Program-made: the position numbers and the translations under genes
Notes under the pieces: model-generated
Databases searched by the model: none
The model's input: only the letters and a program-made list of their open reading frames with translations
What the model was told of the DNA's origin: nothing
Assembly (NCBI RefSeq): GCF_009911795.1
Contig: NZ_CP047898.1
Coordinates: forward strand, 4,030,001 to 4,094,000
Direction of reading: 5' to 3'
From: Pseudarthrobacter psychrotolerans
GTDB lineage: Bacteria; Actinomycetota; Actinomycetes; Actinomycetales; Micrococcaceae
DNA: 64,000 bases
In this document: positions 25,410 to 34,915 of the stretch, piece by piece
Layout of the letters: every line of letters starts with the position of its first letter
Position numbering within the stretch: the first letter of the stretch is position 1

Positions 25410-28400
25410 GTGAAATCCATTGGAAAGAGCCCCTGCGGGGCGGGAGCCTCCGGAAGGCGGCGGCTTTGGCCGTGGGCTTGCCGCTGCTCCTGACCTCGCT
25501 GGCGATGAGCCCGCTACCGCGGCGCCCGCCGGGCAGAACACGGCAATCGCAGCAAAAAATACTGCGGCCACTGAATTCAAAGACGGCCGTTACGTTGTGG
25601 TCCTCACGGCCGAAGCTGCCGCAGCCTATGAGGGGGAGACTCCTGGCCTGGCTGCCACGAAACCGCAGAACGGCCGGAAACTGGATGCGGGCAGCCCCAA
25701 TTACATGGCCTATGACGCACACCTTCGCACTACCCAACGGGACGTTGCCGCCGGGCAGGGCGTGACGCCGTCGAAACAGTTCACGGCTGCCCTCAACGGT
25801 TTCACGGCCGAACTGACCGCAGGCCAGGCGACCGAACTGTCCAAGGACGCCCGCGTGCTCGCCGTTGCGCCCGACGTCGAAAATGCCCCCGGCCACACCA
25901 CCACCGACTTCCTGGAGCTCACCGGTCCGCAAGGCGCCTGGGCGACGCAATTCGGCGGTGAGGCCAACGCCGGAAAGGGCGTTGTGGTGGGCGTGATCGA
26001 TTCAGGGTATGCCCCGGACAACCCGTTCCTGCAGGGCGAGCGGGTCCAGCCGCTCAGCGGGCAGGCCCAGGAGGGCGTGCCGTACCGCACCCCCGAAGGC
26101 AGGATTGCCATGCTCAAGGCCGACGGCACAACGTTCCAAGGCGAATGCCAGGTCGGTGTGGGCACCGGAGCGGCGTTCGACGGATCACTCTGCAACTCCA
26201 AGGTCATCAGCGCCCGCTACTTTGCCGATTCCTTCCTCCAATACGTCGCACCGGAACACCGCGCGCCGCAGGAACTGATCTCCCCGGTGGATGTGGGCAG
26301 CCACGGCACGCACACGGCCAGTACGGCAGCTGGAAACGCCAACATTGAGCAGGTGCTCGACGGCGTGAGCTTCGGCAAGAGCTCCGGCGTGGCACCCGCC
26401 GCAAAGGTTGCGGTCTACAAAATCTGCTGGGAAGATGACAGCCCGGCGACAGGCGGCTGCTACTCTTCCGCCGCGGTGGAAGCCATTGACGCTGCCGTCA
26501 AGGACGGTGTTGACGTGCTCAACTACTCGATTTCCGGCAACACGGACAGCACTACCGATCCCGTGGCCCTGGCGTTCCTCAACGCCGCCGCAGGAGGAGT
26601 CTTTGTCTCCGTGTCCGCGGGAAACTCCGGTCCCACGGCCTCCACGGTCAATCATGCGTCGCCGTGGCTGACCACAGTGGCCGCGTCCACTTTCCCCAGT
26701 GATCTGCTGGGCACCGTGGAGGTTTCCGATGGCACACTCTACCGGGGAGCGTCCATCATGAAGACCGAACTCACGGACAAGCCGGTGATTGTGGCCGCCG
26801 AAGCAGCGGCTGCCGGCGTCGCCAACGCCAGCCTCTGCGGCCCCGGCTCCCTGGACCCGGCCAAGGTTGCCGGCAAGGTGGTGGTCTGCGACCGCGGAGT
26901 TGTGGACCGCACGGCCAAGAGCCAGGAAGTCCAGGCCAAGGGCGGCGTGGGCATGGTCCTGGTGAACCTCACCGACAGTTCCGAAGACGCTGACAACCAT
27001 GTCCTTCCCACCGTCCACGTGAACGCCCCCAAGAGCCTGGAGTTGAAGTCCAAGCTCGCCGCCAACACCGCGCTCACGGTCAGCCTCCGCAAGGGCGACC
27101 TCACCGGAGACCCGCCGGCACCTGCCCCGCAGGTGGCCGGGTTTTCGTCCCGCGGGCCCAGCCTGGCGTCCGGCGGCGACCTGCTCAAGCCGGACATCTC
27201 GGCCCCCGGCGTCAACGTCCTTGCCGGTGTATCCACCATCGGCAACCACGGCGCCCAGTTCGGGTTCATGTCAGGTACCTCCATGGCAGCACCCCACATC
27301 GCGGGATTCGGGCCCTCGTGCTCAGCAAGCAGCCCACATGGAGCCCGGCGACGGTGAAGTCGGCCATGATGACCACCGCTTATCCGTTGGTCAAAGCCGA
27401 CGGCACTCCCAACAATGATCCATTCCAGGGCGGCGCCGGCCACATTGATTCGCTCCGCGTGCTGGATCCCGGACTCGTGTACGACTCCGGCATCACGGAT
27501 TGGCTGGCATTCCTCAACGGCCAGGGGCTGGCCACCGGTGCGCCCCAGGCCGGCTCAATCGCTGCCCGCGACCTGAACCTGCCCTCCATTGCCCTCGGCA
27601 GCCTGGTGGGAGAAGTTACGGTCAAGCGGCGGCTGACAGCCCTCGTGCCGGGAAAGTACAAGCCGGAAGTGGAATTGCCAGGGTTTAATGTCCACGTGGA
27701 ACCGCAGGTCCTGAACTTCGCCCAGGCAGGCCAGACCCGCGAAGTGAGCATTACCATCAGGAACGTCAGTGCTCCTGCGGGCGAGTTCAGCACCGGCACG
27801 CTGACATGGAAGGGCCCGCGGACCGTCAGCTCACCCATCGCCGTACGGCCCGTTGATGCGCAGATCGCACCGTCCTTCTCGTTCAGTTCGGCCACCGGGA
27901 CGGGCAGCGGGACCATGGACCTGGTCTCCGGCTCCGATGCTCCCATCGGCGTTGCGGTGGAGGGCCTCGCTCCGCTGAGCCAGACCGCCATTGCCAAGAC
28001 GCCGGGTGCCTATGCGCCCATAAATGATGAGCACAACGCGTTCCTCGGCGTGACGGTTCCGGCGGGCGCCAGCTCCGCCCGGCTCGGCGTGCAGGCTGAA
28101 ACGAACGACGTCGACTGGGACATGGTGGTCTACGCACCGGACGGCGCGGGCGGACTGGTGGCCACCCAGGTGGCTACTGCTGCGGCCAGCGAGTTCCTGG
28201 ACCTGGTGTCGCCGCGGGCCGGTACGTATTACGTCGTGGCCAATCTGTACTCCACCCCGAATAACGGGCCGGCCAACGCAGCAGTCCAGGCCGTCGCCTT
28301 CTCCGGTGACGCCGGGAACCTGACAGTCACTCCGAATCCGATCGTGGCGCCGAACGGTACATCCACGGCAGCCACGCTCAATTGGACGGGCCTCCAGGAC

Positions 28401-28550
28401 GGCTCCTACGCGTCCCGCCTCAGCCTGGGGGAGCACGGCATCAGCACGTGGGTCAACGTCCGGGTGGGCGCCGGTACCGCGGCGCCGCCAGCAGGTGCCC
28501 CGTCGATGGCAGCCGTCAATGGGCTTCCTGCGGGGATCCCTGCGGGCTAA
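25410..28550 (+). pseudogene. Secreted subtilisin-like S8 serine protease, frameshifted
   Basis: The GTG at 25410 reads MKSIGKSP. The signal peptide (KAAALAVGLPLLLTSLAMSP) and the mature chain lie in different frames, needing one lost C near 25432 and one lost G near 25513. The main frame (to about 27310) has an I9 propeptide, the catalytic Asp in GVIDSGY, the His in GSHGTHTAS with AGN, the oxyanion Asn in VSAGNSGP, a PA insert domain, and the Ser in SGTSMAAPH. After HIAG another lost G near 27312 moves the frame to 27318-28550, which carries the VLSKQPTWSPATVKSAMMTTAY helix and the Ig-like C-terminus. All three breaks are in G/C runs and may be errors. If intact it would be a large (about 1,040 residue) extracellular protease. 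Confidence 0.85.
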
Positions 28551-28573
28551 GGGCCGACCCAGACAGATAGGAA

Positions 28574-28614
28574 ATGAAGCGTCCCGGGCAGCTGAGCTGA
28601 CCGGGACGCTTCAT
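28574..28614. terminator. Bidirectional hairpin between subtilase and SSI-like genes
   Basis: ATGAAGCGTCCCGG (28574-28587) and CCGGGACGCTTCAT (28601-28614) are perfect reverse complements with a 13-base loop. It lies just after the subtilase stop and overlaps the end of the convergent SSI-like gene. There is no T tract on the plus strand. Confidence 0.6.
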
Positions 28615-29000
28615 GTCCGGGACTGCCCGCTTGCCCCGGGTGTCCCGCCCAGCAGCGCAGCCAGCGAATTCCAGCGGCCGATCTCGCAGCCGTCCGTCCG
28701 CTTGAACATGGCATGGACCCGGCGTCCATGGAAGATCCCGGTAACCACGGCAACCTGCGGCCCGCCGTACTGCTGCGTGCACAGCTTGGGCGGCCCTGGC
28801 GTCGGGAAGAAGATGTCCGCGCCGAACCGCTCCACCTCAGCCAGCGCGGCCTCAGGCGCCGGCAGGGAGGAGCCGTCCATGATCCGGCCGGCCGCCGCAA
28901 CCAGCCGGAAGACGTATTCGCCGGCAGACGGTTCCTCCCGACGCCTGATGGTCAGGTCAACGGAGTTCGGGCCATCCGTTATCTTTTCGATGCCGGTCAT
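28611..29000 (-). CDS. Subtilisin-inhibitor (SSI)-like protein, no signal peptide
   Basis: 129 residues. The core LCTQQYGGPQVAVVTGIFHG, then VHAMFKRTDGCEIGRWNSL, matches Streptomyces subtilisin inhibitor proteins. Only the second of the two SSI disulfides remains (LC...GC); the first pair is replaced by Ala (RLVAAAG, EAALAEV). There is no signal peptide. So it is either a cytoplasmic relative or a divergent copy. The start overlaps the stop of the upstream DNA-glycosylase-like gene by four bases (ATGA). It faces the subtilase gene tail to tail. The homologue at 29906-30478 has all four Cys. Confidence 0.7.
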   Translation of the reverse strand: MTGIEKITDGPNSVDLTIRRREEPSAGEYVFRLVAAAGRIMDGSSLPAPEAALAEVERFGADIFFPTPGPPKLCTQQYGGPQVAVVTGIFHGRRVHAMFKRTDGCEIGRWNSLAALLGGTPGASGQSRT

Positions 29001-29928
29001 GGGGTTGCCGAAGGTGCGAGCGGCGCCAAGGTCTGGGCCAGGCGTCCGCGGAGTGCAGCAGCTTCCGCCGCGAAGGCCCGCTGATGCTCAACATAAGCCG
29101 CTTTGCCTCCAGTGGTTTCAATCCGAATGGGCGGGTAACCCCACTCCGCAAGGTCATAGGGGAGGCCTGCATGTCCATGGCCCGGATCCGCCAGGACAGT
29201 TCGAAGCAATCCATGACCAGTTCGCTGGGAAGCGCGGGCAGCAGCTTGTAAGCCCACTTGTAGAGGTCCATGTTGGCATGCAGGCACCCCGGCTGTTCCA
29301 TGTGCCGCTGGTTTTCGCGGCTGGGGGCCAGCTCGTTCAGCGCAATCGCGTCGGGAGTGTAGAAACGGAAAGCGTCGAAGTGGGAGCACCGGATCCGGTT
29401 GTCCTCCACCACTTTGTCCGTGCCGGCAGAACCCAGCCTCAGCTGCAGGTATTCATGGCGCAGGTCGAATTTGTCCTGGCGGTAGACCATGGCCCATTCG
29501 TGCAGCCCGAAGCAGCCGAACTGCGCAGGCCGGGCAGCGGTGCCGCGGAGAATGATCTCGGCGAATGTCACTGCGTCGTGCCGGTCAGCCAGGAATTTGG
29601 CGCGGTCGAAAGTCACTGCCGTGGTTCCTGGCGGCAGCCCAAGGGAAGCGAGTTCGCCGTCGTCGAGCGTTACGTAGTGCTTCCAGCCCATGCGGGCGGA
29701 CGCGGCTTCGCCGGTGAGTACGACGCCGGCTCCGGGGTGCCAGCGCAGCAGCTGGCCGGGCTTCTGGGTGTAGTAGGTGAAAAGAAAGTCCTCCACCGGG
29801 TGCTTCCGACCTGCCGAGCGGCGGGCCAGGTAGGGGTCAGAGTAGCGGCGGACGCGTTGGGCGTGCGCTTCTTCGCGCCCACGCGAGGCTTCGGCCGTCA
29901 GCAGGCTAAGTTCCTCCGGCACTGGCAC
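28997..29928 (-). pseudogene. DNA-glycosylase-like protein, one frameshift
   Basis: About 310 residues in two frames. The N-terminal frame (to about 29160) carries HPVEDFLFTYYTQKPGQLLRWHPGAGV, then GCFGLHEWAMVYR, RIRCSHFDAFRF and GCLHANMDLYKWAYKLLP. The C-terminal frame carries YDLAEWGYPPIRIETTGGKAAYV and the end at 28997. One missing C near 29161 reconnects them as MDMQASPYDLAEW. These proteins are often labelled 3-methyladenine DNA glycosylase in actinobacteria; I cannot confirm a chemistry from motifs. The start is uncertain (GTG 29928 or 29922, or ATG 29994 inside the upstream gene). It lies between two SSI-like genes on one strand. Confidence 0.6.
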
Positions 29929-30478
29929 CCAATACGTCCCGGGCTGCGTTCCAGGCTGCGATTTCGCAGCCGTCGGTGTTGGCGAAGGTGACATCCACTG
30001 GAGTATCATCAACGATTCCGGTCACCGTGGCGGTCTGCGGGCCGCCATATTGTTGGGTGCAGGCGACGTCTTTGCTCCTGGGCGCCGGGCTGAGGAGGGC
30101 AGCGTTGTTCTTGAGCGCGGCGCACGCAGCCTCCGGCTTGGGGTGCTTGCTCTCAGCGGTGGGGAGGCCGTCGCGGCAGACCAGTGTGTAGTTCACCGCG
30201 GGTTCCGTAGAGGATGGCTTGACCATGATGGCCAGTTCGGCGTTGCCGGCGCCGGGGCCGGCCGAAGGGGCCGGAGGCGCTGAAGGCGACGGCGCAGGGA
30301 CGGTGGTCTCGGTGTCCGGAGCAGGGGAGCCGGAGCTGCCCTGGCTTGCGGTAGAGCTGGCTGTCGGGCTGGCGGAGGAAGGCCCTGTCCCGTCAGGCGT
30401 GGGCGTGCACGCGGCGAGTCCGGCCAGCCCGGCCAGGGCGAGGACCGCCAGCAATGGCCGTAGTGTCAGCAAGCGCAT
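29906..30478 (-). CDS. SSI-type protease inhibitor lipoprotein
   Basis: 190 residues. The lipobox LAGLAACT near residue 24 predicts export and lipid anchoring; a long Ser/Pro/Thr linker (to about residue 75) follows. The C-terminal domain has the four SSI Cys: YTLVCRDG, AACAALKN, DVACTQQYGGPQTATVTG and NTDGCEIAAWNAA. SSI proteins block secreted subtilisins. The gene is in the same direction as the glycosylase and SSI-like genes and close to the subtilase, so a matched protease/inhibitor set is plausible. It overlaps the start of the next gene. Confidence 0.82.
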   Translation of the reverse strand: MRLLTLRPLLAVLALAGLAGLAACTPTPDGTGPSSASPTASSTASQGSSGSPAPDTETTVPAPSPSAPPAPSAGPGAGNAELAIMVKPSSTEPAVNYTLVCRDGLPTAESKHPKPEAACAALKNNAALLSPAPRSKDVACTQQYGGPQTATVTGIVDDTPVDVTFANTDGCEIAAWNAARDVLGASAGGT

Positions 30479-30539
30479 GGACCCTCCTAGGTTGCTGCCA
30501 TTTTACGCCTGACGGGGCTCTTTAATAATTCCCTCGGGA

Positions 30540-31925
30540 TCAGAGGGAGGATTCCACCCCGTGGCCGTGCCTGAAGAGGTTCTGCGGATCAAGCTCGGCC
30601 TTGGCCTCCACAAGCCGGGCGTAGGCGTCGGGAGTCCACGCCCGGGCGCGGTCCTCGGCATCGCCAAAATGCCCATGGAGGTTGATGAAGGTTCCACCCG
30701 TGGAGAACGGGGCCAACGCCTCGCGGATGCGTGCGTGTTCCCCGGGGAGCCGGTCCACGGCCGGCGGTATGGCCAGGCCGACCCCGAAGTAACTGAAGGC
30801 GGCATCCCGCGGTCCGACGCAGTCGCCTTCCGCGGGCTTCGTGGACAACTCGCCTCCCATGAGCCGTATATCGGCAATGAGCAGGGAGCTGTCCACACCT
30901 GGCCCCAGCAGCTCAAGCAGCACCTCCACTGCTTCATCGTCCAGGCGCGACAGCATGAATCCGTTTTCGCGGAAAGGGACAGGATCCTCAGGATCCTGGT
31001 GGATCGAGTTCACCTCCGAGAACGGCATCGGGCGCACGGCATCCATGGCTACCGGGTCGCAGGCCCGCATCGGCCGGAGCAGTTCAGCGACCTCCGCCTC
31101 CGTGCCCTGGTGCGCAAAACGGAGGTGCATGAAAAACTGCCCGCGCATCGGCTCCGGGACCACCTCGAGGTCAGGCAGTCGCAGGAAGGCAAGCGACGCC
31201 GAGACGTCGCCCGGGAGGGTAGGTGCCCAGTCCTTGAATGCGGAAAGCACTTCCCGGGCAAACGCCCCTGGGTAGTGAATGCCTCCTGCATGGAACTCCC
31301 CGGTCGGAAATAGCTTGAATTCCAGGGCTGTCACAATGCCGAGATTTCCCTTGCCGCCGCGGAGTAGCGAGAACAGACCCGGATCGCTTTCCGGCGTCAC
31401 GCGTTGCCGGGAACCGTCAGCAGTGACCAAGTCAAAGGCAGTGACGTGGTCGCTGGCGTAGCCGTATTTACGGCCCATGACCGGCAGGCCGCCGCCAAGG
31501 GTGTAGCCCACCACTCCGACGTCGGTGGTGGAGCCGTGGAGGCCCATCAGCCCCAGCGGCCCAGTGGCATCCATCACGGCCGTCCAGCTGACGCCGGCGC
31601 CTGCCCTGGCTGTCATGCCGGCCGGGTCGATGTCCAGCTCCAGCATGCGCCGCGTGCTGATGAGCAGTCCGCCCTCGATGTCGTTGGTGGCGCCGTGTCC
31701 GGTGGACTGCACGGAAATTGAGACGCCCCGTTGGGCCGCCCACGCAACTGCCGCCGCGACGTCGTCGGCATCCATCGCTCCCACGACCAGATCGGGCGTG
31801 TGCCTGGCAGCGAGGTTGAAAGCCGTAACTTCGTCGCTGAAGCCTGCATCCGTCGGTGCGAAGACAGGGCCGCGGACGCTGAGCTTAAGGGCGGGAATTT
31901 CCTGCGGAGCTAGCTGCGGGTGCAT
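30540..31925 (-). CDS. FAD-binding (PCMH/BBE-type) oxidoreductase
   Basis: 461 residues. The N-terminal FAD-binding domain shows VVGAMDADDVAAAVAWAAQRGVSISVQSTGHGA, where the His is the usual covalent-flavin residue, and GLHGSTTDVGVVGYTLGGGLP. The C-terminus has the BBE domain (GTFINLHGHF, then YARLVEAKAELDPQNLF). Relatives include 6-hydroxynicotine oxidase and berberine-bridge-like enzymes; the substrate cannot be named. The ATG at 31925 is chosen; a longer start at 31973 is possible. It follows the MarR-type regulator gene on the same strand. Confidence 0.85.
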   Translation of the reverse strand: MHPQLAPQEIPALKLSVRGPVFAPTDAGFSDEVTAFNLAARHTPDLVVGAMDADDVAAAVAWAAQRGVSISVQSTGHGATNDIEGGLLISTRRMLELDIDPAGMTARAGAGVSWTAVMDATGPLGLMGLHGSTTDVGVVGYTLGGGLPVMGRKYGYASDHVTAFDLVTADGSRQRVTPESDPGLFSLLRGGKGNLGIVTALEFKLFPTGEFHAGGIHYPGAFAREVLSAFKDWAPTLPGDVSASLAFLRLPDLEVVPEPMRGQFFMHLRFAHQGTEAEVAELLRPMRACDPVAMDAVRPMPFSEVNSIHQDPEDPVPFRENGFMLSRLDDEAVEVLLELLGPGVDSSLLIADIRLMGGELSTKPAEGDCVGPRDAAFSYFGVGLAIPPAVDRLPGEHARIREALAPFSTGGTFINLHGHFGDAEDRARAWTPDAYARLVEAKAELDPQNLFRHGHGVESSL

Positions 31926-32069
31926 AAGCAGCTTTCGTTTTGAAGGAGAGCTCCCCAGCACGCCTCTTCCCACTTTATCTACCGAGTGGATTTGTGGGAA
32001 GGGAGGGATTTGGATGCTAACCCCGCTCGCTGCGGGAGCGATCCAGGAGCCAGGCCTTCGGCCGGCGTT

Positions 32070-32555
32070 CTACGTGTCGTCTTTGCTCTCTCTGGTGCGT
32101 GCGGCGGTGGCGGCGATGAGTCCCATCATTGACTTGTGCAGCTCGCCAACCTGCTCGCGTGACAACCCCAGGCGTTCCATCATGGTGACCGGGACGGCCA
32201 GGGCCTGCTGCCGGAGCTCGGAGCCAGCGGGGGTCAGGCCCACGGCGAGGCTGCGTTCGTTTCCGTCCACCCGCTGACGGGTGACCAAGCCGGCCTCCTC
32301 CAGCCGCCGGAGAAGCGGTGAGATGGTGGCCGGGGCCTGCGCCAGGGCGTCACTGATGCTGCGCAGGGTGCGGGGCGCTGATTCCCAGAGGCACAGCATC
32401 ACGAGATACTGCGGGTGGGTGAGCCCCAGCTTTTCCAGGACCGGCTTGTAGGCGCCTACCACGCTTCTGGACGCCACGGTGAGGGCAAAACAGAGCTGTT
32501 GCTCGAGGAGGAGGTCATCGTCCTGCTGCCGCACGGCGTCGGAAGTTGCCGTCAT
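32070..32555 (-). CDS. MarR/OhrR-like transcriptional regulator
   Basis: About 161 residues. The winged helix is seen in LTHPQYLVMLCLWESAPRTLRSISDALAQAPATISPLLRRLEEAGLVTRQR. The N-terminal LCFALTVASR with a Cys near residue 22 and YKPVLEKLGLTHPQYL are signatures of the OhrR organic-peroxide-sensing branch. The ATG at 32555 has AAGGA five bases upstream. A perfect palindrome (32567-32588) just upstream is probably its own operator and also that of the divergent small gene. No ohr gene is beside it; its target here may be the FAD oxidoreductase downstream or the divergent gene. Confidence 0.85.
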   Translation of the reverse strand: MTATSDAVRQQDDDLLLEQQLCFALTVASRSVVGAYKPVLEKLGLTHPQYLVMLCLWESAPRTLRSISDALAQAPATISPLLRRLEEAGLVTRQRVDGNERSLAVGLTPAGSELRQQALAVPVTMMERLGLSREQVGELHKSMMGLIAATAARTRESKDDT

Positions 32556-32566
32556 CACAATCCTTC

Positions 32567-32588
32567 AATAGTTAGTGCACTAACTATT
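32567..32588. promoter_or_regulatory. Palindromic operator, likely for the OhrR-like regulator
   Basis: A perfect 22-base palindrome with half site AATAGTTAGTG. It covers the region between the regulator start and a TACACT minus 10-like box (32593-32598) for the divergent gene, so one dimer could repress both directions. Confidence 0.7.
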
Positions 32589-32638
32589 AGCGTACACTGG
32601 AACAAGTAACTTGGTTCTATCAGTAAGGGGTCACTTCC

Positions 32639-32881
32639 ATGGGCAAGGGCAAACCAGCCGAGAAGGGCAATGCATCTCAGCGGTTCATGCGGGCAACGGG
32701 GAAGCTCAGGGCTATTTTCGGTCCGGCCAACCGCAGTTCCCTGGTGCATGACATGACTGAGGAAAACAGGGCGCTCCTGGCCCAGCGCGAGCGGGAAACC
32801 CAGCAATGGGAAACGGTGACCCGCCCGGACGGCAGCACCTATGTTGTGCCCAGGAACCCGGATGACCAATCCCTCCGCTGA
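32639..32881 (+). CDS. Small protein with KLRAIFGPA motif
   Basis: 80 residues, hydrophilic. It reads KLRAIFGPANRSSLVHDMTE at about residues 22-42, then a Gln/Arg/Glu segment and ETVTRPDGSTYVVPRNPDD near the end. It resembles the next gene (RLRFVFGPATR, then FVVETDSDGHHYGVRRED), so the two are probably paralogues. No known family. It sits divergent from the OhrR-like regulator behind the palindromic operator, and may be part of that regulon. Confidence 0.55.
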   Translation: MGKGKPAEKGNASQRFMRATGKLRAIFGPANRSSLVHDMTEENRALLAQRERETQQWETVTRPDGSTYVVPRNPDDQSLR

Positions 32882-33039
32882 GGCCGCCGCTGGGAGCCTC
32901 AGCGGGAACGCCTCCCCTGAACGGCGCCTACGCCGAACTTTGCCGGGCCCTTTTTGGAGTTCCGGGCGTAAAATAGTGGCACTGGCTCCTCCTGGGGCCG
33001 TGGCTCTTCCGCCCGGAATGCGGGAAGGGGGTGTAAGCA

Positions 33040-33255
33040 ATGGGACATGCGCTCACCGGTTTTATGAACCTGACCGATAGGCTCCGTTTCGTCTTTGGGC
33101 CTGCCACTCGCCTGGACACGGATGCCCCCGTGGTACATAAGCATGACGATTTCGAGCAGGCCTCCGATGAGGATCTTTCCCACTTCGTAGTGGAAACCGA
33201 TTCTGACGGGCACCACTACGGCGTCCGCCGCGAAGATCTCGAAAAGCAGGGCTGA
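33040..33255 (+). CDS. Small protein with RLRFVFGPA motif
   Basis: 71 residues. The core RLRFVFGPATRLDTDAPVV and the C-terminal VETDSDGHHYGVRREDLEKQ match the layout of the preceding small gene. GAAGGGGGTG lies about six bases before the ATG. The function is unknown. It is followed at 33272 by a strong bidirectional terminator shared with lysC. Confidence 0.6.
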   Translation: MGHALTGFMNLTDRLRFVFGPATRLDTDAPVVHKHDDFEQASDEDLSHFVVETDSDGHHYGVRREDLEKQG

Positions 33256-33271
33256 GGCGCCCGACTACCCC

Positions 33272-33321
33272 AAAAAAAATGTTCTGGCGGCCGGAAGATC
33301 CGGCCCCAGAACATTCTTTTT
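33272..33321. terminator. Bidirectional terminator between small gene and lysC
   Basis: AATGTTCTGG (33278-33287) pairs with CCAGAACATT (33306-33315), with an inner GGCCGGA/TCCGGCC stem, a run of A on the left and CTTTTT on the right. So it has a T tract in both directions and ends both convergent genes. Confidence 0.85.
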
Positions 33322-33342
33322 AACGTGCATCCAGCCCGGTGG

Positions 33343-34701
33343 CTAGCGTCCGGTGCCGCCGTAGACGGTTGCCTCGTCCTCGCTGTCCAGGTCGAACGCC
33401 TTGTGGATGGCCCGGACGGCGTCATCGAGGAGATCGGCGTGGGTCACCACGGAGATCCGGATTTCCGAGGTGGAGATCATGTTGATGTTGATCCCGGCGT
33501 CGGACAGGGCCTTGAAGAACGTCGCCGAGACGCCAGGGTGTGACCGCATGCCGGCCCCGATCAGGGACAGTTTGCCGATCTGTTCGTTGTATTCGATGTT
33601 CTCGAAGCCGATGTCCGGCTGCGCGGCCTTGAGCGCTTCCAGGGCCTCCGCGCCTTCGACGATGGGGAGCGTGAAGGAAATGTCCGTCCGGCCCGTGCCG
33701 TGCGTGGAAACATTCTGCACGATCATGTCGATGTTCGAGTGGGCGTCGGCAATGACCTGGAAGATCGCGGCCGCCTTGCCGGGAATGTCCGGTACACCCA
33801 CCACCGTGACCTTGGCTTCGGAACGGTCGTGTGCAACGCCGGAGATGATTGGCTGCTCCAAGGCAACTCCCTCTTGAGTGGTGATCTTGTCTTCGGCGCT
33901 GGGGATGACCCAGGTGCCTTCGTTCTGGCTGAATGAGGACCGGACATGCAACGGCACGCCGAACCGGCGCGCGTATTCGACGCAGCGCAGGTGCAGGATC
34001 TTCGCGCCGGACGCCGCGAGTTCCAGCATTTCCTCGCTGGAGATGGTGTCGATTTTCCGGGCGGACGGCACCACACGGGGGTCTGCGGTGTAGATGCCGT
34101 CAACGTCCGTGTAGATCTCGCAGACGTCGGCGTCGAGTGCGGCCGCAAGGGCGACGGCGGTGGTGTCCGAGCCGCCGCGGCCCAGGGTGGTGATCTCGTT
34201 GGTGCTGCGGCTCATCCCCTGGAAGCCGGCGACGATCGCGATGTGCCCCTTGTCCAGGGCCGTGCGGATGCGGTGCGGATCGACGTCGATAATGCGCGCC
34301 TTGCCGTGGATGCCGTCGGTGATCATTCCGGCCTGGGATCCGGTGAAGGACTGTGCCGAAGCACCGAATTTGTTGATGGCCATGGCCAGCAGGGCCATGG
34401 AGATCCGCTCACCGGCGGAGAGGAGCATGTCCATCTCGCGGGCAGGGGCGGAATCGGTCACCTGGGCGGCGAGGTCCAGCAGTTCGTCGGTAGTGTCGCC
34501 CATGGCCGAAACGACCACCACAACTTCGTTGCCGGCCCGCTGCGCGTCGACCACACGCTTGGCGACGCGCTTCACCCCCTCGGCATCCGATACGGAGGAG
34601 CCGCCGAACTTCTGCACGATCAGTTGTTTGGTCACAGCAGCGCTTGCGGGCAGCTCCTGTGGCTGCGTTGCTGTGTGCACTTCGGAAGTGGGCGTACTCA
34701 T
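33343..34701 (-). CDS. lysC: Aspartate kinase
   Basis: 452 residues. The enzyme phosphorylates aspartate, the first step to lysine, threonine, methionine and diaminopimelate. The kinase motif KFGGSSV (residue 31 on), [12 protein letters not shown] and the aspartate-binding SGAK lead into two ACT domains ([20 protein letters not shown] and [22 protein letters not shown]) that sense end products. There is a 25-residue N-terminal leader before LIVQKFGG, beyond the usual start. The asd gene is not downstream here, as the neighbour is convergent. Confidence 0.95.
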   Translation of the reverse strand: MSTPTSEVHTATQPQELPASAAVTKQLIVQKFGGSSVSDAEGVKRVAKRVVDAQRAGNEVVVVVSAMGDTTDELLDLAAQVTDSAPAREMDMLLSAGERISMALLAMAINKFGASAQSFTGSQAGMITDGIHGKARIIDVDPHRIRTALDKGHIAIVAGFQGMSRSTNEITTLGRGGSDTTAVALAAALDADVCEIYTDVDGIYTADPRVVPSARKIDTISSEEMLELAASGAKILHLRCVEYARRFGVPLHVRSSFSQNEGTWVIPSAEDKITTQEGVALEQPIISGVAHDRSEAKVTVVGVPDIPGKAAAIFQVIADAHSNIDMIVQNVSTHGTGRTDISFTLPIVEGAEALEALKAAQPDIGFENIEYNEQIGKLSLIGAGMRSHPGVSATFFKALSDAGININMISTSEIRISVVTHADLLDDAVRAIHKAFDLDSEDEATVYGGTGR

Positions 34702-34915
34702 GCGCGTACCTTCACTGGATCAATCGGAGTTCTGGAGGTCAGGCACGGCCTTACGGCTGGACGGCGTGACGTGTCAGCCCAGTTTATCGCCGCTGCGGCC
34801 TGGCGCGGAATTGTGTCCAAATCTCAGCCTTCCGGCGGATACTGCGCCCGTCGGCTCAGGCGTAGGCTCAGATAGTCAGTATGCATGGACGGCTTGGGGG
34901 ACAGGTGCTCGCGAA

